Source: Scatomorpha sp036653715 (GTDB lineage Bacteria > Bacillota > Clostridia > Oscillospirales > Oscillospiraceae). From it: 11,642 bases of DNA. The notes under the pieces were generated by a model. That model saw only the letters and a program-made list of their open reading frames with translations. It searched no databases and was not told the DNA's origin. The position numbers were made by a program, and so were the translations under genes. Positions 5,413-11,641 of this stretch are shown here, piece after piece. How positions within the stretch are numbered: position 1 is the first letter of the stretch; every line of letters starts with the position of its first letter. The stretch spans positions 1-11,642 of the forward strand of contig JAVVTL010000049.1 in NCBI GenBank assembly GCA_036653715.1, written 5' to 3'.

Positions 5413-6567
5413 TTATGACGAGGAGACGAGCAGGGACAGAAGCCTTGAAAATATACCTAAGAGGCCGAGCCGCGGCACCTCCGCGCCCGCCACGAGGTTC
5501 ACCTCCGCGATGAGGGTCCCGCCGGAGCTGACGCTGAGCTTTCCGAGCACGTCCCCTGCGGCGACGGGTGCCGCGACGCCCTCGCAGAGGTCAAGTGAAT
5601 AGCTGATGTCCCTTGCGGACGCCTTGGGCAGCAGCAGGCTCTCCGCGCCCTCATAGACGGGCTGGACACAGGAGGCCGCGCCAAGCTCCACCGCCACGGG
5701 CGGGAGCGCCCCGCCGGAGCGCAGGGGACAGAGCGCGTAGTTTGCGAAGCCGTAGCTCAGGAGCGCCTTCGCGTCCTCGTTGCGCTTTTCGATACTCTCG
5801 CCGTGCATGACGACGGCGATGTATTCAACGCCGTCCCGCAGGGCGGTGGCGGAGAGGCAGTACATCGCGTTTGAGGTGAAGCCGGTCTTCAGCCCCGTGC
5901 AGCCCTCATAAAAGCGCACGAGCTTGTTGGTGTTTGTGAGGCCGGATTTGCCGTCGCGGATGCTGTCCATCCAGATGGTGGTGTAAGTTTTTATCCAGTC
6001 GTGCAGGATAAGCTCGCGGCTCATGACGGCGAGGTCATAGGCGCAGGTGTAGTGCGCGGGGTCGTCAAAAAGTCCCGTGCAGTTTGTGAAGTGGGTGTCC
6101 TCAAGGCCGAGCGCGGCGGCGCGGTCGTTCATCTTTTGGACAAAGGCCTCCTCGGAGCCTGCGATATGCTCCGCCATCGCCACGGCGCAGTCGTTTGCGG
6201 AGACGACGGCGATGCACTTTATCATGTCCGAGACGGAGAGCTGCTCGCCCTCCTTCAGCCAGACCTGACTGCCGCCCATGGAGCTTGCCTTGGCGCTGCC
6301 CGTCACCATGTCGTCCATGGCGATAAGGCCGCCGTCCACGGCCTCGGCGATGAGCAGGAGCGTCATGACCTTCGTGACGGAGGCGGGAGCGCCGCGCTGT
6401 CGGGAGTTTTTTTCGTAAATCACGTCGCCCGTGGATTTCTCGAGCAGGACGGCGCAGGGCGAGGAGAGCGAAATGGCGCTCTCCGGCACGGTGTCAAGGG
6501 CAAAGACGGGCAGCGCGAGGGACAGAAGCAGCAAAAGGGTCAGCGCGAGAGACAAGAGCTTTTTCAT
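5413..6567 (-). CDS. dacF: D-alanyl-D-alanine carboxypeptidase (DacF/PBP5 type)
   Basis: The 384-residue product is a low-molecular-weight penicillin-binding protein that removes the terminal D-Ala from peptidoglycan stem peptides outside the cytoplasmic membrane. A signal peptide is plain: MKK, a hydrophobic run, and a likely cut after VFA (residue 23). The three serine-peptidase S11 motifs are intact: SVTK (Ser63, Lys66), SAN (123-125) and KTG (227-229). A C-terminal beta-rich domain (about 285-365) is followed by a hydrophobic, amphipathic tail, RLGLLGIFSRLLSLLV, as in PBP5 proteins held to the membrane by their last helix. Start: ATG at 6567 with GGAGG at 8-nt spacing; the ATG lies within a 9-bp inverted repeat. 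In Bacillus the paralogue DacF is made in the forespore; which paralogue this is cannot be decided here, as no sporulation operon follows. pgi lies downstream with its own promoter. Confidence 0.95.
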   Translation of the reverse strand: MKKLLSLALTLLLLLSLALPVFALDTVPESAISLSSPCAVLLEKSTGDVIYEKNSRQRGAPASVTKVMTLLLIAEAVDGGLIAMDDMVTGSAKASSMGGSQVWLKEGEQLSVSDMIKCIAVVSANDCAVAMAEHIAGSEEAFVQKMNDRAAALGLEDTHFTNCTGLFDDPAHYTCAYDLAVMSRELILHDWIKTYTTIWMDSIRDGKSGLTNTNKLVRFYEGCTGLKTGFTSNAMYCLSATALRDGVEYIAVVMHGESIEKRNEDAKALLSYGFANYALCPLRSGGALPPVAVELGAASCVQPVYEGAESLLLPKASARDISYSLDLCEGVAAPVAAGDVLGKLSVSSGGTLIAEVNLVAGAEVPRLGLLGIFSRLLSLLVSSS

Positions 6568-6604
6568 AGGATTTTACCTCCATGGGGTTTTGTACAATCC
6601 TATG
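6565..6604 (-). promoter_or_regulatory. Stem-loop enclosing the dacF start codon and ribosome-binding site
   Basis: In the mRNA, CAUAGGAUU (complement of 6596-6604) can pair perfectly with AAUCCUAUG (complement of 6565-6573), whose last three bases are the dacF start codon. The GGAGGU ribosome-binding site (complement of 6576-6581) lies in the 22-nt loop. This is seen directly; a role in translational control is inference. The alternative is a palindromic protein-binding site or chance. Confidence 0.45.
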
Positions 6605-6645
6605 TGCCGAGGGGGCGCGGGTATGCCGAAAACAGGTAGACAGTA

Positions 6646-6674
6646 ATTATGACTTATTCACCCTGAAAGTGAAT
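6646..6674 (-). promoter_or_regulatory. Alternative dacF promoter with an embedded inverted repeat
   Basis: On the minus strand TTCACT (complement of 6668-6673), 16 bp and CATAAT (complement of 6646-6651) resemble a promoter. The perfect inverted repeat ATTCAC-N7-GTGAAT (6656-6661 and 6669-6674) fills most of the spacer and covers the -35, where a repressor would typically bind. No regulator can be named. Confidence 0.35.
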
Positions 6675-6717
6675 GACGTGGCAAAACCCGTCGGAGAGAA
6701 AACCAAGCGTTTTCAAG

Positions 6718-6746
6718 GTTATGCACATTCTCAACAGAGTTGTCAA
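6718..6746 (-). promoter_or_regulatory. Candidate distal promoter of dacF
   Basis: A consensus TTGACA (complement of 6741-6746) is followed after 17 bp by CATAAC (complement of 6718-6723), a 4/6 match. The start would be near 6711, giving a leader of about 144 nt that contains the inverted repeat at 6656-6674 and the start stem-loop. Confidence 0.45.
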
Positions 6747-6834
6747 CAGGCTGCAATGTCGAAAAAAGCAGTAAAATATTCACAACTTGTTAACATAACG
6801 TCATAATATACTCGAATCCTGTCGGTTTTGCTTG

Positions 6835-6863
6835 TTGACGGGGGGAAAGCGGGCGGGTAGAAT
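6835..6863 (+). promoter_or_regulatory. Rightward promoter facing the 3' end of the cysteine desulfurase gene
   Basis: TTGACG (6835-6840), a 17-bp very G-rich spacer and TAGAAT (6858-6863) make a 5/6 plus 5/6 match at optimal spacing. No gene on the plus strand begins downstream before mtaB at 8048, so a transcript would be antisense to the cysteine desulfurase gene. It may be a chance match. Confidence 0.35.
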
Positions 6864-6887
6864 GGTTTGAGCGTGATTTTGGACTTA

Positions 6888-8018
6888 TCAGCCGTGCGCG
6901 AGTGTCCCGCGCGCCTCGCCGAGCGCCGAGCAGAAGGCGTCAAGCTCCTCAGAGGTCGTAAAGCGGGAGAGACCGAGGCGCAGAGCGCCGTCGATGACGC
7001 GCGCGGGCAGGCCGACGGCCTCGAAAACATGGCTCCTGCCGCCCTTCTTACACGCCGAGCTTTTGGAGACATATATGTCCCGCGCCTCAAGAAAATTCAT
7101 CAATACCTCGCTGCGATAGCCGGGCAGGGAGACTGCAAGTATCTGCGGAGCGCCGCCGCGAATGACGACAAGCCCGGGATTTTCCGCCGCAAGCCGCGCC
7201 GCCGTGTCGGCTCGGAGCTTCGCCATGCGGGGGGCGTATTCCGAAAACTCCGCGCGCGCGGCCTCCGCCGCCGCGCCGAAGGCGGCGATGAGCGGCAGGG
7301 ATTCCGTGCCGGCTCTGCGTCCGTCCTCCTGCCCTCCGCCGAGGATATACGGCGAAAGACGCAGTCCCTCGCGGATATACAGCGCACCGATGCCCTTGGG
7401 CGCGTGTATTTTATGCCCGGATATGCTTATCATGTCCGCGCCGAGCGTTTTTGCGGAGAAGGGCAGCTTCATGAAGCCCTGAACGGCGTCCGTGTGCAGC
7501 AGCGCCTTGGAGCCTGCGGCTCGCATAGCGGCCGAGATGGCGGCAATATCCGTTATCCCTCCCGTCTCGTTGTTCACGAGCATGAGCGAGACGAGCGCGC
7601 TGTCTTCGCGCAGTGCGCCCATGACGGCGTCGGTTGAGACGCTTCCGTCCGCCTCCGGCTTCAGGCGGGTTATCTCAAAGCCCTGCGCCTCGAGCGCGTC
7701 AAGGGACTTTCGCACGGCGTCATGCTCCGCCAAGGAGCTTATGATATGCTTTCCCACGCGACGGGCAGAGACGGCTCCGCGCAGAATCGCCCAGTTATCC
7801 GCCTCCGTGCCGCAGGAGGTGAAGAAAAGCTCCGAGCTCTTGCAGCCGAGCGCGTCTGCAACCTGCCTGCGCGCGGCGTCCAGCGCCCTTTTTGCCTCCC
7901 GCCCCTTTGTGTGGGTGGAGGAGGGATTGCCGTATTCCTCGGTCATCATTCTGAGGGCGGCCTCCGCCGCCTGCGGGCAGACCTTGGTGGTGGCGGCGTT
8001 ATCGAGATATATTTCCAT
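6888..8018 (-). CDS. Cysteine desulfurase (NifS/IscS family)
   Basis: The 376-residue PLP enzyme takes sulfur from cysteine as an enzyme-bound persulfide, releasing alanine. Seen: YLDNAATTKV (4-13), GNPSSTH (30-36), TSCGTEADN (67-75), the cofactor-stacking His99 in AEHDAV, NNETG (149-153), HTDAVQG with Asp177 and Gln180 (175-181), the PLP lysine Lys203 in SGHKIHAPKG, and the persulfide Cys323 in SSACKKGG. Length is normal. The SSAC-type loop resembles the Bacillus NifZ/YrvO-like desulfurases that serve tRNA thiolation rather than a nif operon. However, thiI does not follow: the next gene downstream is dacF, 320 bp away. Its divergent neighbour mtaB makes an iron-sulfur tRNA-modifying enzyme, so a sulfur-supply link is plausible but inferred. 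Start: ATG at 8018 with AAAGGA 11 nt upstream. A near-consensus promoter lies inside mtaB. Confidence 0.95.
   Translation of the reverse strand: MEIYLDNAATTKVCPQAAEAALRMMTEEYGNPSSTHTKGREAKRALDAARRQVADALGCKSSELFFTSCGTEADNWAILRGAVSARRVGKHIISSLAEHDAVRKSLDALEAQGFEITRLKPEADGSVSTDAVMGALREDSALVSLMLVNNETGGITDIAAISAAMRAAGSKALLHTDAVQGFMKLPFSAKTLGADMISISGHKIHAPKGIGALYIREGLRLSPYILGGGQEDGRRAGTESLPLIAAFGAAAEAARAEFSEYAPRMAKLRADTAARLAAENPGLVVIRGGAPQILAVSLPGYRSEVLMNFLEARDIYVSKSSACKKGGRSHVFEAVGLPARVIDGALRLGLSRFTTSEELDAFCSALGEARGTLAHG
7984..8013 (+). promoter_or_regulatory. Weak candidate promoter of mtaB inside the desulfurase gene
   Basis: TTGGTG (7984-7989), 18 bp and TATATT (8008-8013) would start a transcript near 8020, about 28 nt before the mtaB ATG. 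The -35 is poor (3/6). A promoter in this area is expected because only 29 bp separate the two divergent start codons. Confidence 0.3.
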
Positions 8019-8047
8019 TTTATGACCATTCCTTTGGGGGTATTTTC

Positions 8048-9334
8048 ATGAAGTACATTATAGACACCTTGGGCTGTAAGGTCAACCAATACGAAACTCA
8101 GGCGATGGAGGCGCTTTTGGCGGAAAAGGGCCACGCCCACGCTCTGCCGGGCGAGAGCGCCGATGTTGTCATCGTCAATACCTGCGCCGTCACAGCCGAG
8201 AGCGCGAGAAAGTCGCGTCAGGCGGTTCGGCGGCTGATGGATGGGAACCCGAACGCGCTGTCCGTCGTCTGCGGCTGCTGGGCGCAGGTGGATACGCCCG
8301 CCGCCGAGGCTCTCGGAGCGGACATAATCTGCGGCTCGGGCGACAGGGGCGCGCTTGTGGAGGACATAGAGCGTGCTCTCGCGGGGCGGGAGCGGCTCGT
8401 CTCCGTGGACAGGCCCTTTGCGAGGCGGCTCTTTGAGGAGCTGCCCGCCGGCGCCTTTGAGCACCACGCCCGCGCCTACCTCAAAATAGAGGACGGCTGC
8501 GAGAATTTCTGTTCCTACTGCGTCATCCCCTACGCGAGGGGACGCGTCCGCTCATTGCCGGTCGAGCGCGCGGCGGCTCAGGCAAAGGGGCTGGAGGAAG
8601 CGGGCTACGGGGAGCTTGTCATAACAGGCATCGAGATAGCCTCCTACGGCAGCGACCTGCCCGAGCGCCCGACGCTTGCCGACGCCGTTGTCGCCATAGC
8701 GAAGGCCGCGCCGGGACTGCGCCTGCGCCTCGGCTCTCTTGAACCGACGGTGGTGACGGAGGATTTTTGCCGCGCTCTCGCGGAGACGGGCAGGGTCTGC
8801 GACCACTTTCACCTCTCGCTCCAATCCGGCTGCGACGCGACGCTCGCCGCCATGCGCCGCAAGTACGACACCTCGCGTTTTTTTGAGGCGACAGAGCTTC
8901 TGCGGCGCTATTTCCCGGGATGCGCACTCACGGCGGACCTCATAGCCGGTTTTCCCGGCGAGAGCGCGGAGCACCATGAGCAGACACTGAAATTTATCGA
9001 AAAATGCGGCTTTGCCTCCATGCATATTTTCCCGTATTCGCGCCGCCCGGGGACGCCGGCGGATGAAATGCAGGGCCAGCTCACACACAAGGAAAAATCC
9101 CGCCGCGCGGCGGAGGCGCAGGCAGTGGCAAAAGGCATGAGCCGCGCATATCTTGAAGCCTGCGTGGGCAAAACGCTCGCCGTGCTGTTCGAGACGCAGG
9201 AGGGCGAAAGCTGCGTCGGACACGCGTCAAATTACGCGCATGTGTCGGCAGAGGGTCACGGTCTGCGCGGTCTTGTAAAAAACGTCGAAATCACAGGCAT
9301 TTCGGGTGAAATGCTTGTCGGACTTACGGTTTGA
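8048..9334 (+). CDS. mtaB: tRNA t6A37 methylthiotransferase MtaB
   Basis: The 428-residue radical-SAM enzyme converts t6A at position 37 of ANN-decoding tRNAs to ms2t6A, a modification supporting accurate lysine decoding. Three regions are in order: the N-terminal UPF0004 domain with Cys10 (TLGCKVNQYE), Cys46 (VNTCAVT) and Cys77 (CGCWAQ) for the auxiliary [4Fe-4S] cluster; the radical-SAM core with Cys151, Cys155 and Cys158 (CENFCSYC) followed by VIPYARGRVRS; and a C-terminal TRAM-like RNA-binding region from about residue 365. The LGCKVNQ and NTCAVT motifs and the length favour MtaB over MiaB or RimO. Start: ATG at 8048 with GGGGG at 8036-8040, 7-nt spacing. It diverges from a cysteine desulfurase. 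The -35 of the serC promoter overlaps its stop codon and no terminator intervenes, so some read-through into serC is possible. Confidence 0.96.
   Translation: MKYIIDTLGCKVNQYETQAMEALLAEKGHAHALPGESADVVIVNTCAVTAESARKSRQAVRRLMDGNPNALSVVCGCWAQVDTPAAEALGADIICGSGDRGALVEDIERALAGRERLVSVDRPFARRLFEELPAGAFEHHARAYLKIEDGCENFCSYCVIPYARGRVRSLPVERAAAQAKGLEEAGYGELVITGIEIASYGSDLPERPTLADAVVAIAKAAPGLRLRLGSLEPTVVTEDFCRALAETGRVCDHFHLSLQSGCDATLAAMRRKYDTSRFFEATELLRRYFPGCALTADLIAGFPGESAEHHEQTLKFIEKCGFASMHIFPYSRRPGTPADEMQGQLTHKEKSRRAAEAQAVAKGMSRAYLEACVGKTLAVLFETQEGESCVGHASNYAHVSAEGHGLRGLVKNVEITGISGEMLVGLTV
8057..8085 (-). promoter_or_regulatory. Strong promoter of the cysteine desulfurase gene inside mtaB
   Basis: On the minus strand TTGACC (complement of 8080-8085), exactly 17 bp and a perfect TATAAT (complement of 8057-8062) give the best sigma-A match in the window. 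It lies entirely within mtaB codons 4-13, which encode the conserved IDTLGCKVNQ segment. The start would be near 8050, a leader of about 32 nt containing AAAGGA. Confidence 0.75.
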
Positions 9335-9359
9335 CGGACTGTGTTAAAAAACATATAAT
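9331..9359 (+). promoter_or_regulatory. Promoter of the serC-serA operon
   Basis: TTGACG (9331-9336), 17 bp and a perfect TATAAT (9354-9359) form a near-consensus promoter. The -35 contains the TGA stop codon of mtaB (9332-9334). The start would be near 9366, a leader of about 25 nt with a modest ribosome-binding site AGAAGTGA at 9377-9384. No operator is obvious in the 56-bp spacer. Confidence 0.75.
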
Positions 9360-9390
9360 CTATCTAATATTTTGAAAGAAGTGACGAAAA

Positions 9391-10479
9391 ATGTCCGAAA
9401 GACCGTATAATTTCGCCGCAGGTCCGGCAATCTTGCCGCTGCCCGTGCTTTTGAAGGCCCGCGAGGAGCTGACAGATTGGCACGGCAAGGGCATGTCCGT
9501 CATGGAGATGACACACAGAGGCTCGGCGTTTGCCGAGATATTCGCGGAAACGCAGGAGCGTATGCGCCGCCTGCTCCTTGTGCCGGAGAGCCATGAGATA
9601 CTGTTTTTGCAGGGCGGAGCCACCGCCCAATTCGCCGCCGTGCCGATGAATCTTCTCCCGGAGGGGAAAACAGCGGACTACGCCGTCACCGGCAACTTCT
9701 CCGGCATCGCCGCGAAGGAGGCGCGAAAATACGGCACTGTGAATGTCGGCGCCTGTATGAAGGATAACGGCCACAGCCGCATCCCGAGTCAGACGGAGCT
9801 TTCTCTTACGCCGGACGCCGCCTATTTTCATTATTGCGCCAACAACACCATCTACGGCACGGCTTGGGACTATATCCCCGATACGGGCAGGGTTCCCCTC
9901 GTCTGCGATATGTCCTCGGAAATTATGTCGCATCCCGTCCCGGTGTCGCGCTACGGTCTCATCTACGCCGGCGCACAGAAGAACATGGCACCCGCAGGAC
10001 TCACCGTCGTCATCGTCGATAAAGCTCTCGCGGGGCACGAGCGAGCCATCACCCCGCAGGTCATGAGCTATGCCGCCATGATAGACGGCGGCTCCATGCT
10101 CAACACACCGCCCTGCTGGTGCATATACATCCTCGGCCTCGTGCTCGAATGGCTTGAAGCTCAGGGCGGCGTCGCGGAGATGGAACGGCGCAAAAAGTCC
10201 CGCTCCGCGCTCATCTACGACGTTTTGGATAATTCTCGCCTCTACATCCCGCATGCGGAGAAAAGCGCCCGCTCGGACATGAACATCACCTTCCGCACCG
10301 CCTCCGAGGAAACGGATGCGGAGTTCGTCAAGGGCGCGGCGGCACGCGGGCTGCTGAACCTCAAGGGACACAGGCTCACGGGCGGAATGCGCGCCTCGCT
10401 CTATAACGCCATGCCGCAGGAGGGTGCGGCGGCGCTCGCGGAATACATGAAGGAATTTGAGGTAAGCCGCAATGTTTAA
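9391..10479 (+). CDS. serC: Phosphoserine aminotransferase
   Basis: The 362-residue PLP enzyme transfers an amino group from glutamate to 3-phosphohydroxypyruvate, giving phosphoserine, the second step of serine synthesis; family members also act in pyridoxal phosphate synthesis. Seen: YNFAAGPAILP (6-16), MEMTHRG (38-44, substrate-binding His-Arg), the phosphate-holding GGAT (75-78), NNTIYGT (151-157), DMSSEI (173-178), and the PLP lysine Lys197 in YAGAQKNMAPAG. Length is standard and no gaps are seen. Start: ATG at 9391; it has a moderate ribosome-binding site but a strong promoter. The last 8 bases overlap serA, the enzyme for the preceding pathway step, so the two are surely one transcript with coupled translation. 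The phosphoserine phosphatase gene is not in view. Confidence 0.98.
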   Translation: MSERPYNFAAGPAILPLPVLLKAREELTDWHGKGMSVMEMTHRGSAFAEIFAETQERMRRLLLVPESHEILFLQGGATAQFAAVPMNLLPEGKTADYAVTGNFSGIAAKEARKYGTVNVGACMKDNGHSRIPSQTELSLTPDAAYFHYCANNTIYGTAWDYIPDTGRVPLVCDMSSEIMSHPVPVSRYGLIYAGAQKNMAPAGLTVVIVDKALAGHERAITPQVMSYAAMIDGGSMLNTPPCWCIYILGLVLEWLEAQGGVAEMERRKKSRSALIYDVLDNSRLYIPHAEKSARSDMNITFRTASEETDAEFVKGAAARGLLNLKGHRLTGGMRASLYNAMPQEGAAALAEYMKEFEVSRNV

Positions 10480-11641
10480 AATACGCACAATGAACACCAT
10501 ATCCCCCTTGGGGCTTGAACTGCTTGAGAAAAAAGGCTGTGAGGTCGGCAAAAACGTCCCCGAGCCGGAGGCGCTGCTTCTGCGCTCCGCGGAGCTTCAC
10601 GACATGGACTTTCCAAAGGAGCTGCTCTGCATAGGCAGGGCCGGTGCCGGCACAAACAACATCCCGGTGGACGCCTGCTCCGAGCGCGGCATAGTCGTCT
10701 TCAACGCCCCCGGCGCGAATGCCGAGGCGGTGAAGGAGCTTGTCATCTGCGAGATGGTCATGGCCTCCCGCGATGTGGCGGGGGCTATGGACTGGGTCAA
10801 ATCCATCGCGGGCGAGGGCGACAATATCCCGGAGATTGTCGAGAAAGGCAAAGCCTCTTTTTCCGGCCCGGAGCTGAAGGGCAAGACCCTCGGAGTTGTC
10901 GGGCTCGGCGCCGTGGGCGCACTCGTCGCGAATATAGCGCTCGAGTTGGGGATGGAGGTCTACGGCTTTGACCCCTTCATGTCCGTGGACGCCGCGTGGC
11001 TCCTCTCCCGCGAGGTCAGGCATGCCGACGACGTGGGCGAGATATACGCAAAAAGCGACTATATCAGCGTGAACGTCCCCTTCACGGACAGCACGCACAA
11101 CATGATAAATGCCGACGCGATTAAGGCGATGAAGGACGGCGTCCGCATCATGAACGAGTCCCGCGCCGAGGTGGTGGACGACGACGCCATGATAGCCGCG
11201 CTGGACGTCGGCAAGGTCGCAAAGTATGTGACGGATTTTCCGAACGCCAAGCTTATCGGCGCACCGAATGTCATAGCCCTGCCGCATATCGGCGCATGCA
11301 CGCCCGAGAGCGAGGACAACTGCGCTGTCATGGCGGCAAAGGAAATATACGACTACCTCAAAAACGGAAACATCCGCAATTCCGTCAACCTGCCGTCGGC
11401 CTGCCTCGAGCGCGTCGGTGTCTGCCGTCTCTGCGTACTTCACAGAAACGTGCCGAACATGATTAACAGCTTCCTCGACCTCGTGAGCGAGCGCAACATA
11501 AACGTCGAGCACATGATAAACAAGGCGCGCGGTTCCTATGCCTACACGATGATGGACCTTGACGCCGTCATCGACAGGGACATGGCCGACCGCATCCTCG
11601 CCAGCCGCGACGTCCTGCGCGTCAGAGTTTTAGCGGTATAA
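10472..11641 (+). CDS. serA: D-3-phosphoglycerate dehydrogenase, short form with C-terminal ACT domain
   Basis: The 389-residue NAD-dependent enzyme oxidises 3-phosphoglycerate to 3-phosphohydroxypyruvate, the entry step of serine synthesis. Seen: the substrate-side loop GRAGAGTNNIPVD (55-67), the Rossmann motif GVVGLGAVGA (141-150) with Asp167 at the end of the second strand (NAD rather than NADP), the catalytic-type Arg231 in NESRAEVVDDD, and His272 in LPHIGACTPESEDN. Residues from about 317 look like one ACT regulatory domain (CVLHRNVPNMINSFLDLVSE, then NINVEHM), which in related enzymes binds serine for feedback control. The intervening regulatory domain of long SerA forms is absent. Instead of the usual DVFxxEP with its catalytic Glu it has YVTDFPNAK, as in a clostridial/Bacteroides subgroup. 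Start: ATG at 10472 with GAGGT at 10459-10463, 8-nt spacing, overlapping serC by 8 nt. The gene is complete; the window ends one base after its stop. Confidence 0.96.
   Translation: MFKIRTMNTISPLGLELLEKKGCEVGKNVPEPEALLLRSAELHDMDFPKELLCIGRAGAGTNNIPVDACSERGIVVFNAPGANAEAVKELVICEMVMASRDVAGAMDWVKSIAGEGDNIPEIVEKGKASFSGPELKGKTLGVVGLGAVGALVANIALELGMEVYGFDPFMSVDAAWLLSREVRHADDVGEIYAKSDYISVNVPFTDSTHNMINADAIKAMKDGVRIMNESRAEVVDDDAMIAALDVGKVAKYVTDFPNAKLIGAPNVIALPHIGACTPESEDNCAVMAAKEIYDYLKNGNIRNSVNLPSACLERVGVCRLCVLHRNVPNMINSFLDLVSERNINVEHMINKARGSYAYTMMDLDAVIDRDMADRILASRDVLRVRVLAV

Larger units (their letters stand above)
6568..6887. other. Intergenic regulatory region upstream of dacF
   Basis: No credible gene or RNA family is visible in these 320 bp. 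They hold the dacF start stem-loop, a 6-7-6 inverted repeat at 6656-6674, two candidate leftward promoters for dacF, a small hairpin GAAAAC/GTTTTC (6698-6714) overlapping a partial cre-like sequence, a DnaA-box-like TTATGCACA (6719-6727), two TCAACAG copies (6731-6737 and 6743-6749), and a rightward promoter (6835-6863). The middle (about 6640-6830) is AT-rich, the two flanks GC-rich. I see no terminator after the cysteine desulfurase stop at 6888. Confidence 0.7.

Noticed and set aside
6719..6727. Replication origin suggested by a DnaA-box-like sequence
   Set aside because: Only one near-match box is present, with no box cluster, dnaA, dnaN or other origin genes.
6867..7637. Plus-strand frame starting TTG just after the rightward promoter
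   Set aside because: It is fully antisense to the cysteine desulfurase, lacks a ribosome-binding site and has Arg/Gly-rich shadow composition; only the promoter is kept as a candidate.
9364..11512. Two long minus-strand open frames (395 and 378 codons)
   Set aside because: They lie opposite serC and serA, show compositionally biased His/Arg/Val-rich sequence, have no ribosome-binding sites, and the plus-strand genes are unambiguous.
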